Positions 37,312 through 46,358 of a stretch of 64,000 bases of DNA are shown here, one piece after another (positions within the stretch are counted from its first letter, which is position 1; each line of letters starts with the position of its first letter). Origin of the DNA: Spinactinospora alkalitolerans (GTDB lineage: Bacteria > Actinomycetota > Actinomycetes > Streptosporangiales > Streptosporangiaceae); NCBI RefSeq assembly GCF_013408795.1, contig NZ_JACCCC010000001.1, positions 1,364,001 through 1,428,000 on the forward strand, given 5' to 3'. Made by a program: the position numbers and the translations under genes. The notes beneath the pieces are model-generated. The model saw nothing but the letters and a program-made list of their open reading frames with translations, did no database searches and was not told where the DNA came from.

Positions 37312-38994
37312 ATGACGCCCACTGTCCCGCCGCCCACCGCACCGGGTGACGGCGCCCCGCCCGGCGACCCGGTGCTGATCGCCGGGGCCGGCCCGGTGGG
37401 CCTGTGCGCCGCGCTCGCCCTGGCCCGGTTCGGCGTGCCCAGCCTCGTCCTGGAGGCCCAACGGGAGCGCGACGCCGCCTACTTCCACGAGAGCGGCTCC
37501 AAGGCGATCTGCTTCCAGCGCGACGTGCTCGACACCTTCGACCGGCTCGGCGCCGCGGCCCCGCTGCTGGCCGAAGGCACCACCTGGACCACCGCGCGCA
37601 CCTACTACCGCGGGCACGAGCTGCGCACCGTGACCTTCCCCAGGCGCGGCGGCGCGTTCGACGCCGAACTGCCGCCGTGGATCAACATCTCCCAGGCGCG
37701 GGTCGAGCGCGAACTGCTGAGCGCGGCCGAGGCCGAACCGCTCGTCACCATCCGCTACGACCGCCGCGTGGTGGGCCTCAGCCAGGACGCCGACGGGGTG
37801 CGCGCCGACACCGACGGCGCCGCGGGCCCGGCGAGCGCACGCGGGACCCACCTGGTCGGCGCGGACGGCTCGCACAGCGCCGTCCGCAAGCTGCTGGGCG
37901 CGGCCTTCCCCGGGGAGTCCTTCGCCGACCGGTTCCTCATCTGCGACATCCGCGCCGAACTGCCCTTCCCCAACGAGCGGCGGTTCCACTTCGACCCCGA
38001 GTGGAACCCCGGGCGCCAGGTGCTGGTCCACCAGTGCCCCGACTCCACCTGGCGCATCGACTGGCAGGTGCCCGACGGCTACGACCTGGAGGCCGAGCGC
38101 GCGAGCGGGGCCCTGGAGGAGCGGATCCGCAAGATCGTGGGGGAGCGGCCCTACGAGATCGTGTGGGCCTCGGTCTACCGGTTCCACGAGCGCTGCGCCG
38201 AGCGGTTCCGCGACGGCCGGGTGCTGCTCGCCGGCGACGCCGCCCACCTCTACGCGCCGTTCGGGGCCAGGGGGCTCAACTCCGGCGTGCAGGACGCCGA
38301 GAACCTCGCCTGGAAGCTGGCGGTCGTGCGCGCCGGCCCGTCCCCCGCGGCGGCCGAGGCGCTGCTGGAGAGCTACCACGAGGAGCGCTGGGCCGCGGCG
38401 CAGGAGAACCTGCGGGTCACCGGCGACACGATGCGGTTCCTGGTGCCCAAGGACGAGGAGCACCGGCGGCGCCGCCGCGACGCGCTGGAGCTGGCCGTCA
38501 CCGATCCCGGGGCGCGGTCCCGGATCGACTCCGGCAAGCTCGCCGAGCCCTACTGGTACACCGGATCGCGGCTGACCACCGTGCCGGCCGCGCCCGAAGC
38601 GGTGCCGGCCGAGGCCGGCGCGCCCCGCCCGCCCGTGCCCGGCGTGATCTGCCCCGACGGCCCGTGCCGGGTGGCCGGCCGCCCGGAGGCGGTCCGGCTG
38701 CGCCGGCTGCTCGGTCCGGGCTTCACCGTGCTGACCGCCCGCACCGGCCGGGCCCGCGCGCTCGCCGCGGCGCTCGCAGGCGCCGACCTGCCGGTGAGCG
38801 CGTTCGCCCTCGACGACATCGACCCCACCGGGACCCTGGCCGCGGCGCTGCGCTGCGACGGCACGACCGCGCACGTGGTGCGCCCCGACGCCCACCTGTG
38901 CGCCGTCGTGCCCGCCGACGACGCCGACGCGGTGCTTGCTGCGGTCCACCGCGCCTGCGGCCGTCCGGCCGCGGTGCCCGAAGGGCTGCGGTGA
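37312..38994 (+). CDS. FAD-dependent aromatic-ring hydroxylase (MhpA/PHBH class)
   Basis: A 560-residue class A flavoprotein monooxygenase. ATG 37312 follows GGGAG. The FAD motifs are VLIAGAGPVGLCAALAL (about 20-40), LVGADGSHSAVRKLLG (about 180, DG motif) and LLAGDAAHLYAPFGARGLNSGVQDAENLAWKL (about 305, GD motif). A thioredoxin-like C-terminal domain (about 450-560) is typical of the MhpA group. It inserts one oxygen ortho or para to a phenolic OH using NAD(P)H. With hmgA and fahA downstream, a 3-hydroxyphenylacetate-type 6-hydroxylase making homogentisate is plausible, but substrate is inference. Confidence 0.88.
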   Translation: MTPTVPPPTAPGDGAPPGDPVLIAGAGPVGLCAALALARFGVPSLVLEAQRERDAAYFHESGSKAICFQRDVLDTFDRLGAAAPLLAEGTTWTTARTYYRGHELRTVTFPRRGGAFDAELPPWINISQARVERELLSAAEAEPLVTIRYDRRVVGLSQDADGVRADTDGAAGPASARGTHLVGADGSHSAVRKLLGAAFPGESFADRFLICDIRAELPFPNERRFHFDPEWNPGRQVLVHQCPDSTWRIDWQVPDGYDLEAERASGALEERIRKIVGERPYEIVWASVYRFHERCAERFRDGRVLLAGDAAHLYAPFGARGLNSGVQDAENLAWKLAVVRAGPSPAAAEALLESYHEERWAAAQENLRVTGDTMRFLVPKDEEHRRRRRDALELAVTDPGARSRIDSGKLAEPYWYTGSRLTTVPAAPEAVPAEAGAPRPPVPGVICPDGPCRVAGRPEAVRLRRLLGPGFTVLTARTGRARALAAALAGADLPVSAFALDDIDPTGTLAAALRCDGTTAHVVRPDAHLCAVVPADDADAVLAAVHRACGRPAAVPEGLR

Positions 38995-39209
38995 ACGCGC
39001 ACCGCTCCGGACGGCCGGGGAACACCCCACCGCAGGCCCTTACCGAGGCTTTCGTCGACTGTGCGGAATCCGGTCATGGGGCCGGGGGCGGCCCAGGCCC
39101 GCTGTGCGGCCTTGCGGTCTGCCGGGCGTCGGGTGGCCTCGGGCGGGGAGGCGGCGGCGAGGACGGTGGGGGTCTGGGCGGGCGCGCAGGCCCGGAGAAG
39201 GAGCCCGGC

Positions 39210-39956
39210 TCAGCGCCGGTCCGACAATCGGGCCTCCAGCTCGCCGCGGTGCCGGTCGACCCAGCGCCACGCCTCGCGCACCGCGCGCGCCGCACCGGAC
39301 TCCCGCAGCCCGGCCATCGCCGGATCGCCGGCCGCGGCCCCGGCCTCGATCCCCCTCCAGCAGCGGTCCTGCCACCACAGGACCGTTCCGATCAGCCGGC
39401 GGCGGTCGATCGCCCCGTAGGCGTCGCAGAGCAGCCGGGCCCGCCGGGCGGCCTCCGCGACGCCGGCCCCGTCGGGGCCGAGGCCGGCGTACTGCCAGCA
39501 CGCGTGCGCGACGTCGTGGACGCGCTCGCCCGGAGCGGCGGCGTCCCAGTCGATGAACGCCACCGGGCGCCGCCCGCCGTCCGGGCCCCGGTAGACGGTG
39601 TTCTTAGGGGACAGGTCGTTGTGGCAGGCGACCTCCGAGCCCGCGGCCAGTGCGGTGCCCGCCGTCAGGTCGTGGAACTCCCGGACGAGCTTGGCCACGC
39701 GGACCAGGCTCTCGTCGGCGTCCACGTCCGGCGCTCGCGGAATCCGCCACGGCACGTGCCCCTCGACGAAGCCCAGGACCTCCCTGCCGCGGTCGTCCGT
39801 CCCCAGGAAGCGCGGCGCCCCGCTCCAGCCGCACCGTTCGAAGAAGCCGAGCAGGCGCCGTGTGTACGCCGCCCGCTCCGGCGGGCGGCGACGTACGGTG
39901 GCACCAACGCGCACGACCTCGTTGACGCGGCCGCCCGGCAGCAGCTCCTCGGCCAT
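39210..39956 (-). CDS. APH-family phosphotransferase
   Basis: A 248-residue kinase-fold protein of the aminoglycoside/choline phosphotransferase family. The catalytic loop is ACHNDLSPKNTVY (HxDxxxxN, about residue 110), and the metal-binding Asp is in VAFIDWDAAAPGERVHDVAHACWQYAGL. N-terminal nucleotide-binding strands are short. ATG 39956 is used; GTG 39971 is also possible, and neither has a strong ribosome site. It lies antisense between the monooxygenase and hmgA genes and so is not part of that operon. Substrate may be an antibiotic, a sugar or a small amine; resistance cannot be inferred from sequence alone. Confidence 0.82.
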   Translation of the reverse strand: MAEELLPGGRVNEVVRVGATVRRRPPERAAYTRRLLGFFERCGWSGAPRFLGTDDRGREVLGFVEGHVPWRIPRAPDVDADESLVRVAKLVREFHDLTAGTALAAGSEVACHNDLSPKNTVYRGPDGGRRPVAFIDWDAAAPGERVHDVAHACWQYAGLGPDGAGVAEAARRARLLCDAYGAIDRRRLIGTVLWWQDRCWRGIEAGAAAGDPAMAGLRESGAARAVREAWRWVDRHRGELEARLSDRR

Positions 39957-40054
39957 CCGCCCATTCTGCACGACCGCAAGCCCACGGGCGCGAGCGCACG
40001 TCCGTGCGACCGGTCCGGCGCCGATCGCGGCGCCGGCCGAGAAAGGACCCCGCG

Positions 40055-41227
40055 ATGCCGTACTACCGCGCCGTCGGCGAGCTCCCGCGCAAGCGCCACA
40101 TCGTGTTCCGCCGCCCCGACGGGGGCGTCTACGCCGAGGAGCTCATGGGGGAGGAGGGGTTCTCCTCCGACTCCTCGCTGCTGTACCACCGCCACCTGCC
40201 CACGGCGATCGTCAAGACCGAGCCCGTGACCGAACCCGGCGGCCCCGACGCCGAGGTCACGCCGAATCTCCCGCTGGCGCCCCGGCGCTTCCGCACCCAG
40301 GACCTGCCCGCGGGCGGCGACCTCGTGGGGAGCCGGCAACTGCTCGCCGCGAACGACGACGTGCGGATCAGCTTCGCGGCGGTCGACGGGGCCAGCGAGC
40401 TCTACCGCAACTCCGTGGGCGACGAGACCGTCTACGTCCAGTCGGGGTCGGTGCGGCTGGAGTCGACCTACGGGGCCATCGAGGCCGCCGAAGGCGACTA
40501 CGTGGTCGTGCCCACCGGGACCATCCACCGCTGGGTGCCGCACGGCCGCGTCAACGCGCTGGTCATCGCGGCCGCCGGGCACATCCGCCCGCCCAGGCGC
40601 TACCTGTCCGACCAGGGACAGTTCCTGGAGCACGCCCCCTACTGCGAGCGCGACCTGCGTGCCCCGGCCGAACCGCTGCTCGCCGAAGGCCCCGAGGCCC
40701 AGGCGCCCACCCCGGTCCTGGTGCGCACCCGCGGCGGCCTGACCCGCATGACCTTCGCGCACCACCCCTTCGACGTCGTGGGGTGGGACGGCTGCCTCTA
40801 CCCCTATGCCTTCAACATCGACGACTTCGAACCCATCGTGAAGAAGACGCACGCGCCGCCGCCGGTCCACCAGACGTTCCAGGGCCCCAATTTCGTCGTG
40901 TGCTCCTTCTGCCCGCGCCCGCTGGACTTCCACGCCGACGCCGTGCCCATCCCCTACAACCACCACAACGTCGACAGTGACGAGTTCATGTACTACGTGG
41001 GCGGCGACTACGCCGCGCGCAGGGGGTCGGGCATCGACGTCGGCTCGATCTCGCTGCACCCGGCGGGGTTCACCCACGGTCCCCAGCCCGGTGCGGTCGA
41101 GGCCGCGCTGGGCGCCCGGCAGACCTCGGAGACCGCCGTCATGATCGACACCTTCCGCCCGCTCGGCCTCGGCCCGGCCGGCCGCCGGGCCGAGGACCCC
41201 GGCTACGCCTGGACCTGGGCCCGCTGA
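40055..41227 (+). CDS. hmgA: Homogentisate 1,2-dioxygenase
   Basis: A 390-residue non-haem iron dioxygenase that opens the homogentisate ring to maleylacetoacetate. ATG 40055 follows AAAGGA. MPYYRAVGELPRKRHIVFR and ELMGEEGFSSDSSLLYH are the N-terminus. Iron-ligand motifs are in PIPYNHHNVDSDEFMYYVGGDY (His and Glu, near residue 305) and SISLHPAGFTHGPQPG. The length is short for the family, typical of the bacterial branch. It is 118 bases upstream of fahA, so they form a catabolic pair. Confidence 0.93.
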   Translation: MPYYRAVGELPRKRHIVFRRPDGGVYAEELMGEEGFSSDSSLLYHRHLPTAIVKTEPVTEPGGPDAEVTPNLPLAPRRFRTQDLPAGGDLVGSRQLLAANDDVRISFAAVDGASELYRNSVGDETVYVQSGSVRLESTYGAIEAAEGDYVVVPTGTIHRWVPHGRVNALVIAAAGHIRPPRRYLSDQGQFLEHAPYCERDLRAPAEPLLAEGPEAQAPTPVLVRTRGGLTRMTFAHHPFDVVGWDGCLYPYAFNIDDFEPIVKKTHAPPPVHQTFQGPNFVVCSFCPRPLDFHADAVPIPYNHHNVDSDEFMYYVGGDYAARRGSGIDVGSISLHPAGFTHGPQPGAVEAALGARQTSETAVMIDTFRPLGLGPAGRRAEDPGYAWTWAR

Positions 41228-41344
41228 CGGCGCCGGGCGGCCGGGCCTGCCGGACCGGGTGGTGTGATCGGGCCGACCCGGGGCAGGGGATTTGCTCCGG
41301 GGCGCTTCCGCGCGGCGGGTGACATCCACACAACGAGGAGGACC

Positions 41345-42541
41345 GTGACAAGCAGTTGGGTACCCGGAGCCGACGAATCCGGGTTCGGCGCCGACAACCT
41401 GCCCTACGGGGTGTTCACCCGCTCCGGCGGGGGACCGCGGGTGGGCGTGCGCGTGGGCGACCACGTCCTCGACCTCGCCGCGGCCCTGGGGGACCCCGAG
41501 TTCTCGGCGCCCTCGCTCAATCCGTTCATGGCGCGCGGGTCCACCGCGTGGCGGGCCACCCGGGCCAAGGTCTCGGGGATGCTGACCAGCGAGGGCGGCC
41601 GCGCCTCCGCCGAGCCTCATCTGGTCCCGCTGGGCGAGGTGGACCTGCGGCCCCCCTTCGAGGTCGCCGACTACGTCGACTTCTACTGCTCGCTGGAGCA
41701 CGCCTCCAACGTCGGCAGGATCTTCCGCCCCGACGAGGAGCCGCTCAAGCCGAACTGGCGGCACCTGCCGGTGGGCTACCACGGCCGCTCCGGGACGGTG
41801 GTGCCCTCGGGGACCGACATCGTGCGCCCCTCGGGGCAGCGGAGGTCCCCCGACTCCGACGGCCCGCTGTTCGGGCCGAGCACCCGGCTCGACATCGAGG
41901 CCGAGCTGGGGTTCGTCGTGGGCAAGGGGACGTCGATGGGGCGGCCGGTGCCGGTCTCCGACTTCGCCGAGCACGTGTTCGGCGTCGTCCTGGTCAACGA
42001 CTGGAGCGCACGCGACATCCAGGCGTGGGAGTACGTCCCGCTCGGCCCGTTCCTGGGCAAGTCGTTCGCCACGTCGGTGTCGCCGTGGGTGGTGCCGCTC
42101 GACGCCCTGGGCGCGGCCCGGTTCGCCGGGCGCGAGCAGACGCCGGAGCCGCTGCCGCACCTGCACCGCGTCGCCGACTGGGGCCTGGACCTCGCGCTGG
42201 AGGTGCGCCTCAACGGGGAGGTCGTCTCCCGCCCGCCCTATGCGGCGATGTACTGGACGGCCGACCAGATGCTGGCCCACCTCACCAGCAACGGGGCGTC
42301 GCTGCGCACCGGCGACCTCTACGCGTCCGGCACGGTCTCCGGCTCCCGCCGCGACCAGCGCGGCTCCCTGCTGGAACTGAGCTGGGGCGGCGCCGAGCCG
42401 CTGACGCTGGCGGACGGGTCCGTCCGCACGTTCCTGGAGGACGGCGACGCGGTCGCCGTCTCCGCGACGGCGCGGGGCATGGCCGGCGGCACCATCAACC
42501 TCGGCGAGGTCACGGGAACGGTCCGGCCCGCCTGCGGGTAG
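41345..42541 (+). CDS. fahA: Fumarylacetoacetase
   Basis: A 398-residue hydrolase splitting fumarylacetoacetate to fumarate and acetoacetate, the last step of homogentisate breakdown. GTG 41345 follows GAGGAGG. VDFYCSLEHASNVGRIFRPDEEPLKPNWRHLPVGYHGRSGTVVPSG carries the substrate and metal residues, with the catalytic His in YHGRS. VLVNDWSARDIQAWEYVPLGPFLGKSF and the C-terminal SGTVSGSRRDQRGSLLEL are also canonical. A maleylacetoacetate isomerase (maiA), needed between HmgA and FahA, is not in the window. Confidence 0.94.
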   Translation: MTSSWVPGADESGFGADNLPYGVFTRSGGGPRVGVRVGDHVLDLAAALGDPEFSAPSLNPFMARGSTAWRATRAKVSGMLTSEGGRASAEPHLVPLGEVDLRPPFEVADYVDFYCSLEHASNVGRIFRPDEEPLKPNWRHLPVGYHGRSGTVVPSGTDIVRPSGQRRSPDSDGPLFGPSTRLDIEAELGFVVGKGTSMGRPVPVSDFAEHVFGVVLVNDWSARDIQAWEYVPLGPFLGKSFATSVSPWVVPLDALGAARFAGREQTPEPLPHLHRVADWGLDLALEVRLNGEVVSRPPYAAMYWTADQMLAHLTSNGASLRTGDLYASGTVSGSRRDQRGSLLELSWGGAEPLTLADGSVRTFLEDGDAVAVSATARGMAGGTINLGEVTGTVRPACG

Positions 42542-42574
42542 GGCCTGCCCGGCGGATCAGCGCCCCGCAGGCCC
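42541..42574 (+). terminator. Inverted repeat after fahA
   Basis: GGGCCTGC (42541-42548) pairs with GCAGGCCC (42567-42574) at the fahA stop. With an 18-base spacer it is a modest terminator candidate between convergent genes. Confidence 0.4.
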
Positions 42575-42629
42575 CGGCGCCCGGTGGACGACCGGACGCG
42601 CGCCCGCCCGGCGGGCCGGCGCCGACCGG

Positions 42630-43634
42630 TTACAGCCAGGGCAGCATGGTCCACGGCCAGGGCCACTCCTCGGTCTTGGAGCGGGGCTCCTCGGCCTCGT
42701 CGGAGCGGGGCGTCTCGGTCTCGTCGTCGGCCGACTCCTCCTCCGCCGGCTTCTCCGTCTCGGCCAGCAGGGCGTTGATCCGCCACTTCTCGATGCCGAG
42801 CTGCTCGGCGCAGTGGTCGACCGCGGCCTTGCGCTCGGGCGCCGCCGCCTCGTTCCACCGCTCCTCGTCCCACTGCACCTTGGCCATGTCCTCGCTCAGG
42901 GCGGAGGGCGGGGGAGTGAGCACGTAATCGGCCAGGCACTGCTTGACGGCCGCGGTGTCCGCCGCGTCCTTGGAGTCCTGCGAGTCCTCCCCGGCCTCGT
43001 TCCAGTAGCCCGAATCCGCGGACGGCTCGCCGTCCCGGCTCCGTCCCACCGAGACGAACTGCGCGCTCACGCCATCGAACCCGTCGAAGGTGGGCCGGAC
43101 GAACCCCCTCCGCTCCTGGACGCCCTCGCCCATCCTGACCAGTTCGCCGGAGTCCCACCGCTCCGGCCGCAGGTACACCAGCACGCCGACCCCCGGCCGC
43201 TCGACCCAGAACAGGTCGCCGGTGGACCTCGACAGGTACGCCTCGCGTCCGTTGTTGTCGATCTTCTCCAGCGACTCCGCGTCGAGCCGCCGGTAGCGGC
43301 TGTCGCGCAGGTCCTCCAGGGTCCTGATCTCGTCGGAGCGGATGATCGTCACCTTGCCGTTGGTGGCGCCGCGGCCCTCCGTCCACGCGACATAGGAGGT
43401 GCGGGCGCCGTCCTCGGCGGCGGCGTGGGTCTTCATGCTCTGGCCCTCGAGGCCGGGCGGCAGGTAGCCGATGCTGAACCCGTCCAGTGAGTACGACGAC
43501 TCCTGTCCCGGCACGTCCCAGGACAGCGCGGGCCGGTCCGCGGCCGCCGCCGTTGCGCCGAGGGCGCCGAATCCGGTCACCGACACGGCGGCCGCCGCCG
43601 CCAGAGCGACCCACGTCTTATGTGGCTTGCGCAT
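42630..43634 (-). CDS. Exported protein of unknown function
   Basis: A 334-residue protein. ATG 43634 with AAAGGT upstream starts a signal peptide, RKPHKTWVALAAAAAVSVTGFGALGATAAA, probably cleaved after AAAAD or nearby. The mature N-terminal 150 residues look folded (GFSIGYLPPGLEGQSMKTHA, RTSYVAWTEGRGATNGKVTIIRS, GREAYLSRSTGDLFWVERPGVGVLVYL), reminiscent of a small beta domain. The region 195-290 is acidic and helical, with two cysteines, CLADYVLTPP and HCAEQLGIEKW. The last 45 residues are Glu/Pro-rich and end in WPWPWTMLPWL. I do not recognise the family. A divergent AT-rich promoter separates it from the GDPD gene. Confidence 0.75.
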   Translation of the reverse strand: MRKPHKTWVALAAAAAVSVTGFGALGATAAAADRPALSWDVPGQESSYSLDGFSIGYLPPGLEGQSMKTHAAAEDGARTSYVAWTEGRGATNGKVTIIRSDEIRTLEDLRDSRYRRLDAESLEKIDNNGREAYLSRSTGDLFWVERPGVGVLVYLRPERWDSGELVRMGEGVQERRGFVRPTFDGFDGVSAQFVSVGRSRDGEPSADSGYWNEAGEDSQDSKDAADTAAVKQCLADYVLTPPPSALSEDMAKVQWDEERWNEAAAPERKAAVDHCAEQLGIEKWRINALLAETEKPAEEESADDETETPRSDEAEEPRSKTEEWPWPWTMLPWL

Positions 43635-43896
43635 GTTCGACCTTTCGTGTGACTACTCAACGTCATGATTGCAACACACGAGGTTACGGTGTGTACTGGT
43701 CGCCCCAAAGGTCTTGCAATAAGTAATCAAATGCTTACAACCTGATGTGTGTTCGGCGAGGCGGGCGGTCGTCCGTCGGTGCTAACGGAAGGGATTCTCC
43801 GGAGGGGCATCGGCGGCTCGCCTGGCCGACATCTGTCGGTAACCGATCGCTATGAGCCTGAGACGGTCAGTGAATCGGGCTCGATGAGGGAGCGCC
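43635..43896. promoter_or_regulatory. AT-rich divergent promoter region
   Basis: About 120 bases (43660-43780) are markedly AT-richer than their surroundings. They contain a 6-bp inverted repeat ACACAC/GTGTGT (43674-43694) and GTAATCAAATGCTTAC near 43723. These probably hold the promoters and an operator for the exported protein and the GDPD gene. No known regulator site was matched. Confidence 0.4.
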
Positions 43897-44799
43897 ATGT
43901 TCAGACGGCTGGGATTCATCGCCATCACCGCCACCTGCGTCGCCGTCAGCGGCGCGGGCGTGGCCGCCGCGGCCCCCGGAGCTGGGGAGGCAGGTGACCG
44001 CGCCGGCTCCGGCGGCGCACGGCCCACCGTGGTCGACGTCGCACACCGGGGCGCCTCGGCCTACGCTCCGGAGAACACGCTGGCCGCGATCGACGAGGCC
44101 GAGGCGCGCGGCGCCGGCACCGTCGAGGTCGACGTCCAGCGCACCAAGGACGGGGAACTGGTGCTCGTCCACGACACCGACCTCGTCCGCACCACCGACG
44201 TCGAGTCGGTCTTCCCCGACCGCGAGTCCTACGCCGTCGCCGACTTCACGCTGGCCGAGATCCGCCGGCTCGACGCCGGGTCCTGGTTCGACGCGGCCTA
44301 CGCCGGCGAACCGGTCCCGACCCTGCAGGAGGGCCTCGACCGGCTGCGCGAGCACCGGCTGAACCTGCTGCTGGAGGTCAAGTCGCCCGAGCTGTACCCG
44401 GGCATCGAGGAGCAGATCGCCTCGACGCTCAAGGACAACCCGTGGTGGCTGGCCCCGGCCCGCCCGCACCGCGCGCACCGCCTGGTGATCCAGAGCTTCG
44501 ACTGGGACTCCGTGGAGACCTCGCACCGGATCCTGCCGCGCATCCCGCACGGCCTGCTGGGCGTCGTGCCCGAGGACGAGATCGCCGACTACGCCGAGTG
44601 GGCCGACCAGATCAACCCCAGCCACACCCGGATCGACGCCGACTACGTCGACGCCGTGCACGACGCGGGACTGGAGACCTACGTCTACACGGTCAACGAG
44701 CCCGCCGACATGCGCGCCGCCATCGCCAAGGGCGTCGACGGCATCATCTCCGACTACCCCGACGTGCTGCGCAAGGTCATCGCGGAGGAGACCGCCTAG
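43897..44799 (+). CDS. Secreted glycerophosphodiester phosphodiesterase
   Basis: A 300-residue exported GDPD. The signal peptide is FRRLGFIAITATCVAVSGAGVAAAA, cleaved after AAA-P. The TIM-barrel catalytic signature is VAHRGASAYAPENTLAAIDEA (HR...E.NT, near residue 50). It is followed by VEVDVQRTKDGELVLVHDTDL with the metal-binding E, D and second catalytic His, LLLEVKSPELYPGI, and GVDGIISDYPDVL. It releases glycerol-3-phosphate from deacylated phospholipids or teichoic acid outside the cell, probably for phosphate or carbon supply. ATG 43897 follows GGGAG. Confidence 0.92.
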   Translation: MFRRLGFIAITATCVAVSGAGVAAAAPGAGEAGDRAGSGGARPTVVDVAHRGASAYAPENTLAAIDEAEARGAGTVEVDVQRTKDGELVLVHDTDLVRTTDVESVFPDRESYAVADFTLAEIRRLDAGSWFDAAYAGEPVPTLQEGLDRLREHRLNLLLEVKSPELYPGIEEQIASTLKDNPWWLAPARPHRAHRLVIQSFDWDSVETSHRILPRIPHGLLGVVPEDEIADYAEWADQINPSHTRIDADYVDAVHDAGLETYVYTVNEPADMRAAIAKGVDGIISDYPDVLRKVIAEETA

Positions 44800-44916
44800 C
44801 ACCCGGCGCCGGCCCTGTTCCCGCCGGACCGGGACCGCGTCTTCGCGGAGCCCCGGGCCGGCGGGCGGCTATGCTCGCGGCGGGCGAGTCGACGCAACGA
44901 GCGAGGGGCAGAAGTC

Positions 44917-46164
44917 GTGGAGCGGATCAGGCTGCGTATTCCCGACGAGCAGATCGACTGGCGGGCGACCGGATTCTGGTGGCCGGGGCGGCCGATCGCG
45001 GTCAGCGAGTTCGCGGCGCGCCGCCCCCACCTGTTCGGCGGCGCGTTCACCTGGCCGATCATGGTGCTGCGGCGCTCGAAGCTGGAGCGCAACATCGCGG
45101 CCCTGGCCGAGTTCACCGCCGCGCACGGGCTCACCTTCGCCCCGCACGGCAAGACCTCCATGGCGCCCGTTCTGTTCCAGGCCCAGCTCGACGCCGGAGC
45201 CTGGGGCCTCACGGCGGCAACGGCCAACCAGGTGCTGGCCTACCGGCGCTTCGGCATGCCGCGGGTGCTGCTCGCCAACGAGCTGCTCGACGCCACGGCG
45301 CTGCGCTGGATCGCGGCGGAGCTGGACCGCGACCCCGACTTCGAATTCCTCTGCTACGCCGACTCGCCGGCCGGCGTCGAAGTCGCGGCCGGCGCCGTCG
45401 CGCGGCGGCCCGGAGGGCGCCCGCTGCGGATGCTGGTCGAGCGGGGCTTCCCCGGCGGCCGGACCGGCTGCCGCACCGAGGACCAGGTCATGGAGGTCGC
45501 CCGCGCCGTCGCCGCGGCGCCGGGACTGGAGCTCGCCGGCGTCGCCGGGTACGAGGGCGGGCTGGCCACCGGCGACGCCGTGCGCGACTTCGTCCGCGGG
45601 CTGGCCGGGGACGCGGCGCGCCTGGGCGCCGAGGGGCTGGTGGCCGCTCCGCCGATCCTGTCCGTGGGCGGCAGCTCCTGGTTCGACGTCGTCGCCGAAG
45701 AGCTGGCCGACCGCGGCGACCTGCGCGTGGTCCTGCGCAGCGGGGCCTACGTGGCCCACGACGACGGCCTCTACCACCGCAACTCGCCGTTCCGCCGGGC
45801 CGGCGGCGCGGAGGACGACCTCGCCGGAGCGCTGGAGATCTGGGCGCAGATCTCCTCGGTGCCCGAACCCGGCCTGGCCATCGCCACCATGGGCCGCAGG
45901 GAGGCCAACTCCGACGCGGGCCCGCCCGTCCCGCGGGTGCTGCGCCGCCCGGACGGTGAGCAGGCGGACCTCTCCGGGGCCGAGGTCACCGCCCTCAACG
46001 ACCACCACGCCTACCTCAGCCTGCCCGCGGGCGTACGGGTGGCCCCCGGCGACCTGGTGGGCTTCGGCATCTCCCACCCGTGCACCGCATTCGACCGCTG
46101 GCGCCTCATCCCGGTCGTCGCCGACGACGACACCGTCGTCGACGTGCTGCGGACCTACTTCTAG
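44917..46164 (+). CDS. PLP-dependent D-threonine aldolase/D-serine dehydratase-like enzyme
   Basis: A 415-residue fold-type III PLP enzyme (alanine racemase N-domain). GTG 44917 follows GAGGGG. The PLP lysine is in FAPHGKTSMAPVLFQAQLDAGAWGLTAATANQV (Lys79). The C-terminal HPCTAFDRW carries the His-x-Cys metal pair found in eukaryotic-type D-serine dehydratase and D-threonine aldolase. It should act on D-beta-hydroxy amino acids, perhaps recycling wall D-amino acids; substrate is uncertain. A small decayed mobile element follows 13 bases after its stop. Confidence 0.88.
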   Translation: MERIRLRIPDEQIDWRATGFWWPGRPIAVSEFAARRPHLFGGAFTWPIMVLRRSKLERNIAALAEFTAAHGLTFAPHGKTSMAPVLFQAQLDAGAWGLTAATANQVLAYRRFGMPRVLLANELLDATALRWIAAELDRDPDFEFLCYADSPAGVEVAAGAVARRPGGRPLRMLVERGFPGGRTGCRTEDQVMEVARAVAAAPGLELAGVAGYEGGLATGDAVRDFVRGLAGDAARLGAEGLVAAPPILSVGGSSWFDVVAEELADRGDLRVVLRSGAYVAHDDGLYHRNSPFRRAGGAEDDLAGALEIWAQISSVPEPGLAIATMGRREANSDAGPPVPRVLRRPDGEQADLSGAEVTALNDHHAYLSLPAGVRVAPGDLVGFGISHPCTAFDRWRLIPVVADDDTVVDVLRTYF

Positions 46165-46177
46165 TCGGCCTCTGGCC

Positions 46178-46356
46178 GCAATGCCGTGAAGTCAAGGTTC
46201 GCGGGTCAGTGGCACGCCGGTGGCCGACGGTTCTCCCCGTGGCCGAGCGCGTCCGACGCGCTGACGACGGCCTGATTCCGTGGACTTCGGCCGGGGGAGC
46301 CCTGGCCCCGTGGCCGCCTTGACGGATATCGCGCAGCGCCGACTGAACGGCATCGG
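46178..46356 (+). mobile_element. MITE-like element C, related to the resident IS4-family element
   Basis: The left end, GCAATGCCGTGAAGTCAAGG, matches the left ends of element A and of the insertion sequence. The right end, GACTGAACGGCATCGG, is the inverted insertion-sequence end with two changes. The 179-base interior shares GCGCTGACGACGGCCT and GGGGGAGCCCTGGCCCCG-like blocks with element A. Flanking octamers CTCTGGCC and CTCTAGTC match at 6 of 8. It sits between two convergent genes, after one stop codon and directly before the other. Confidence 0.7.
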
Positions 46357-46358
46357 CT

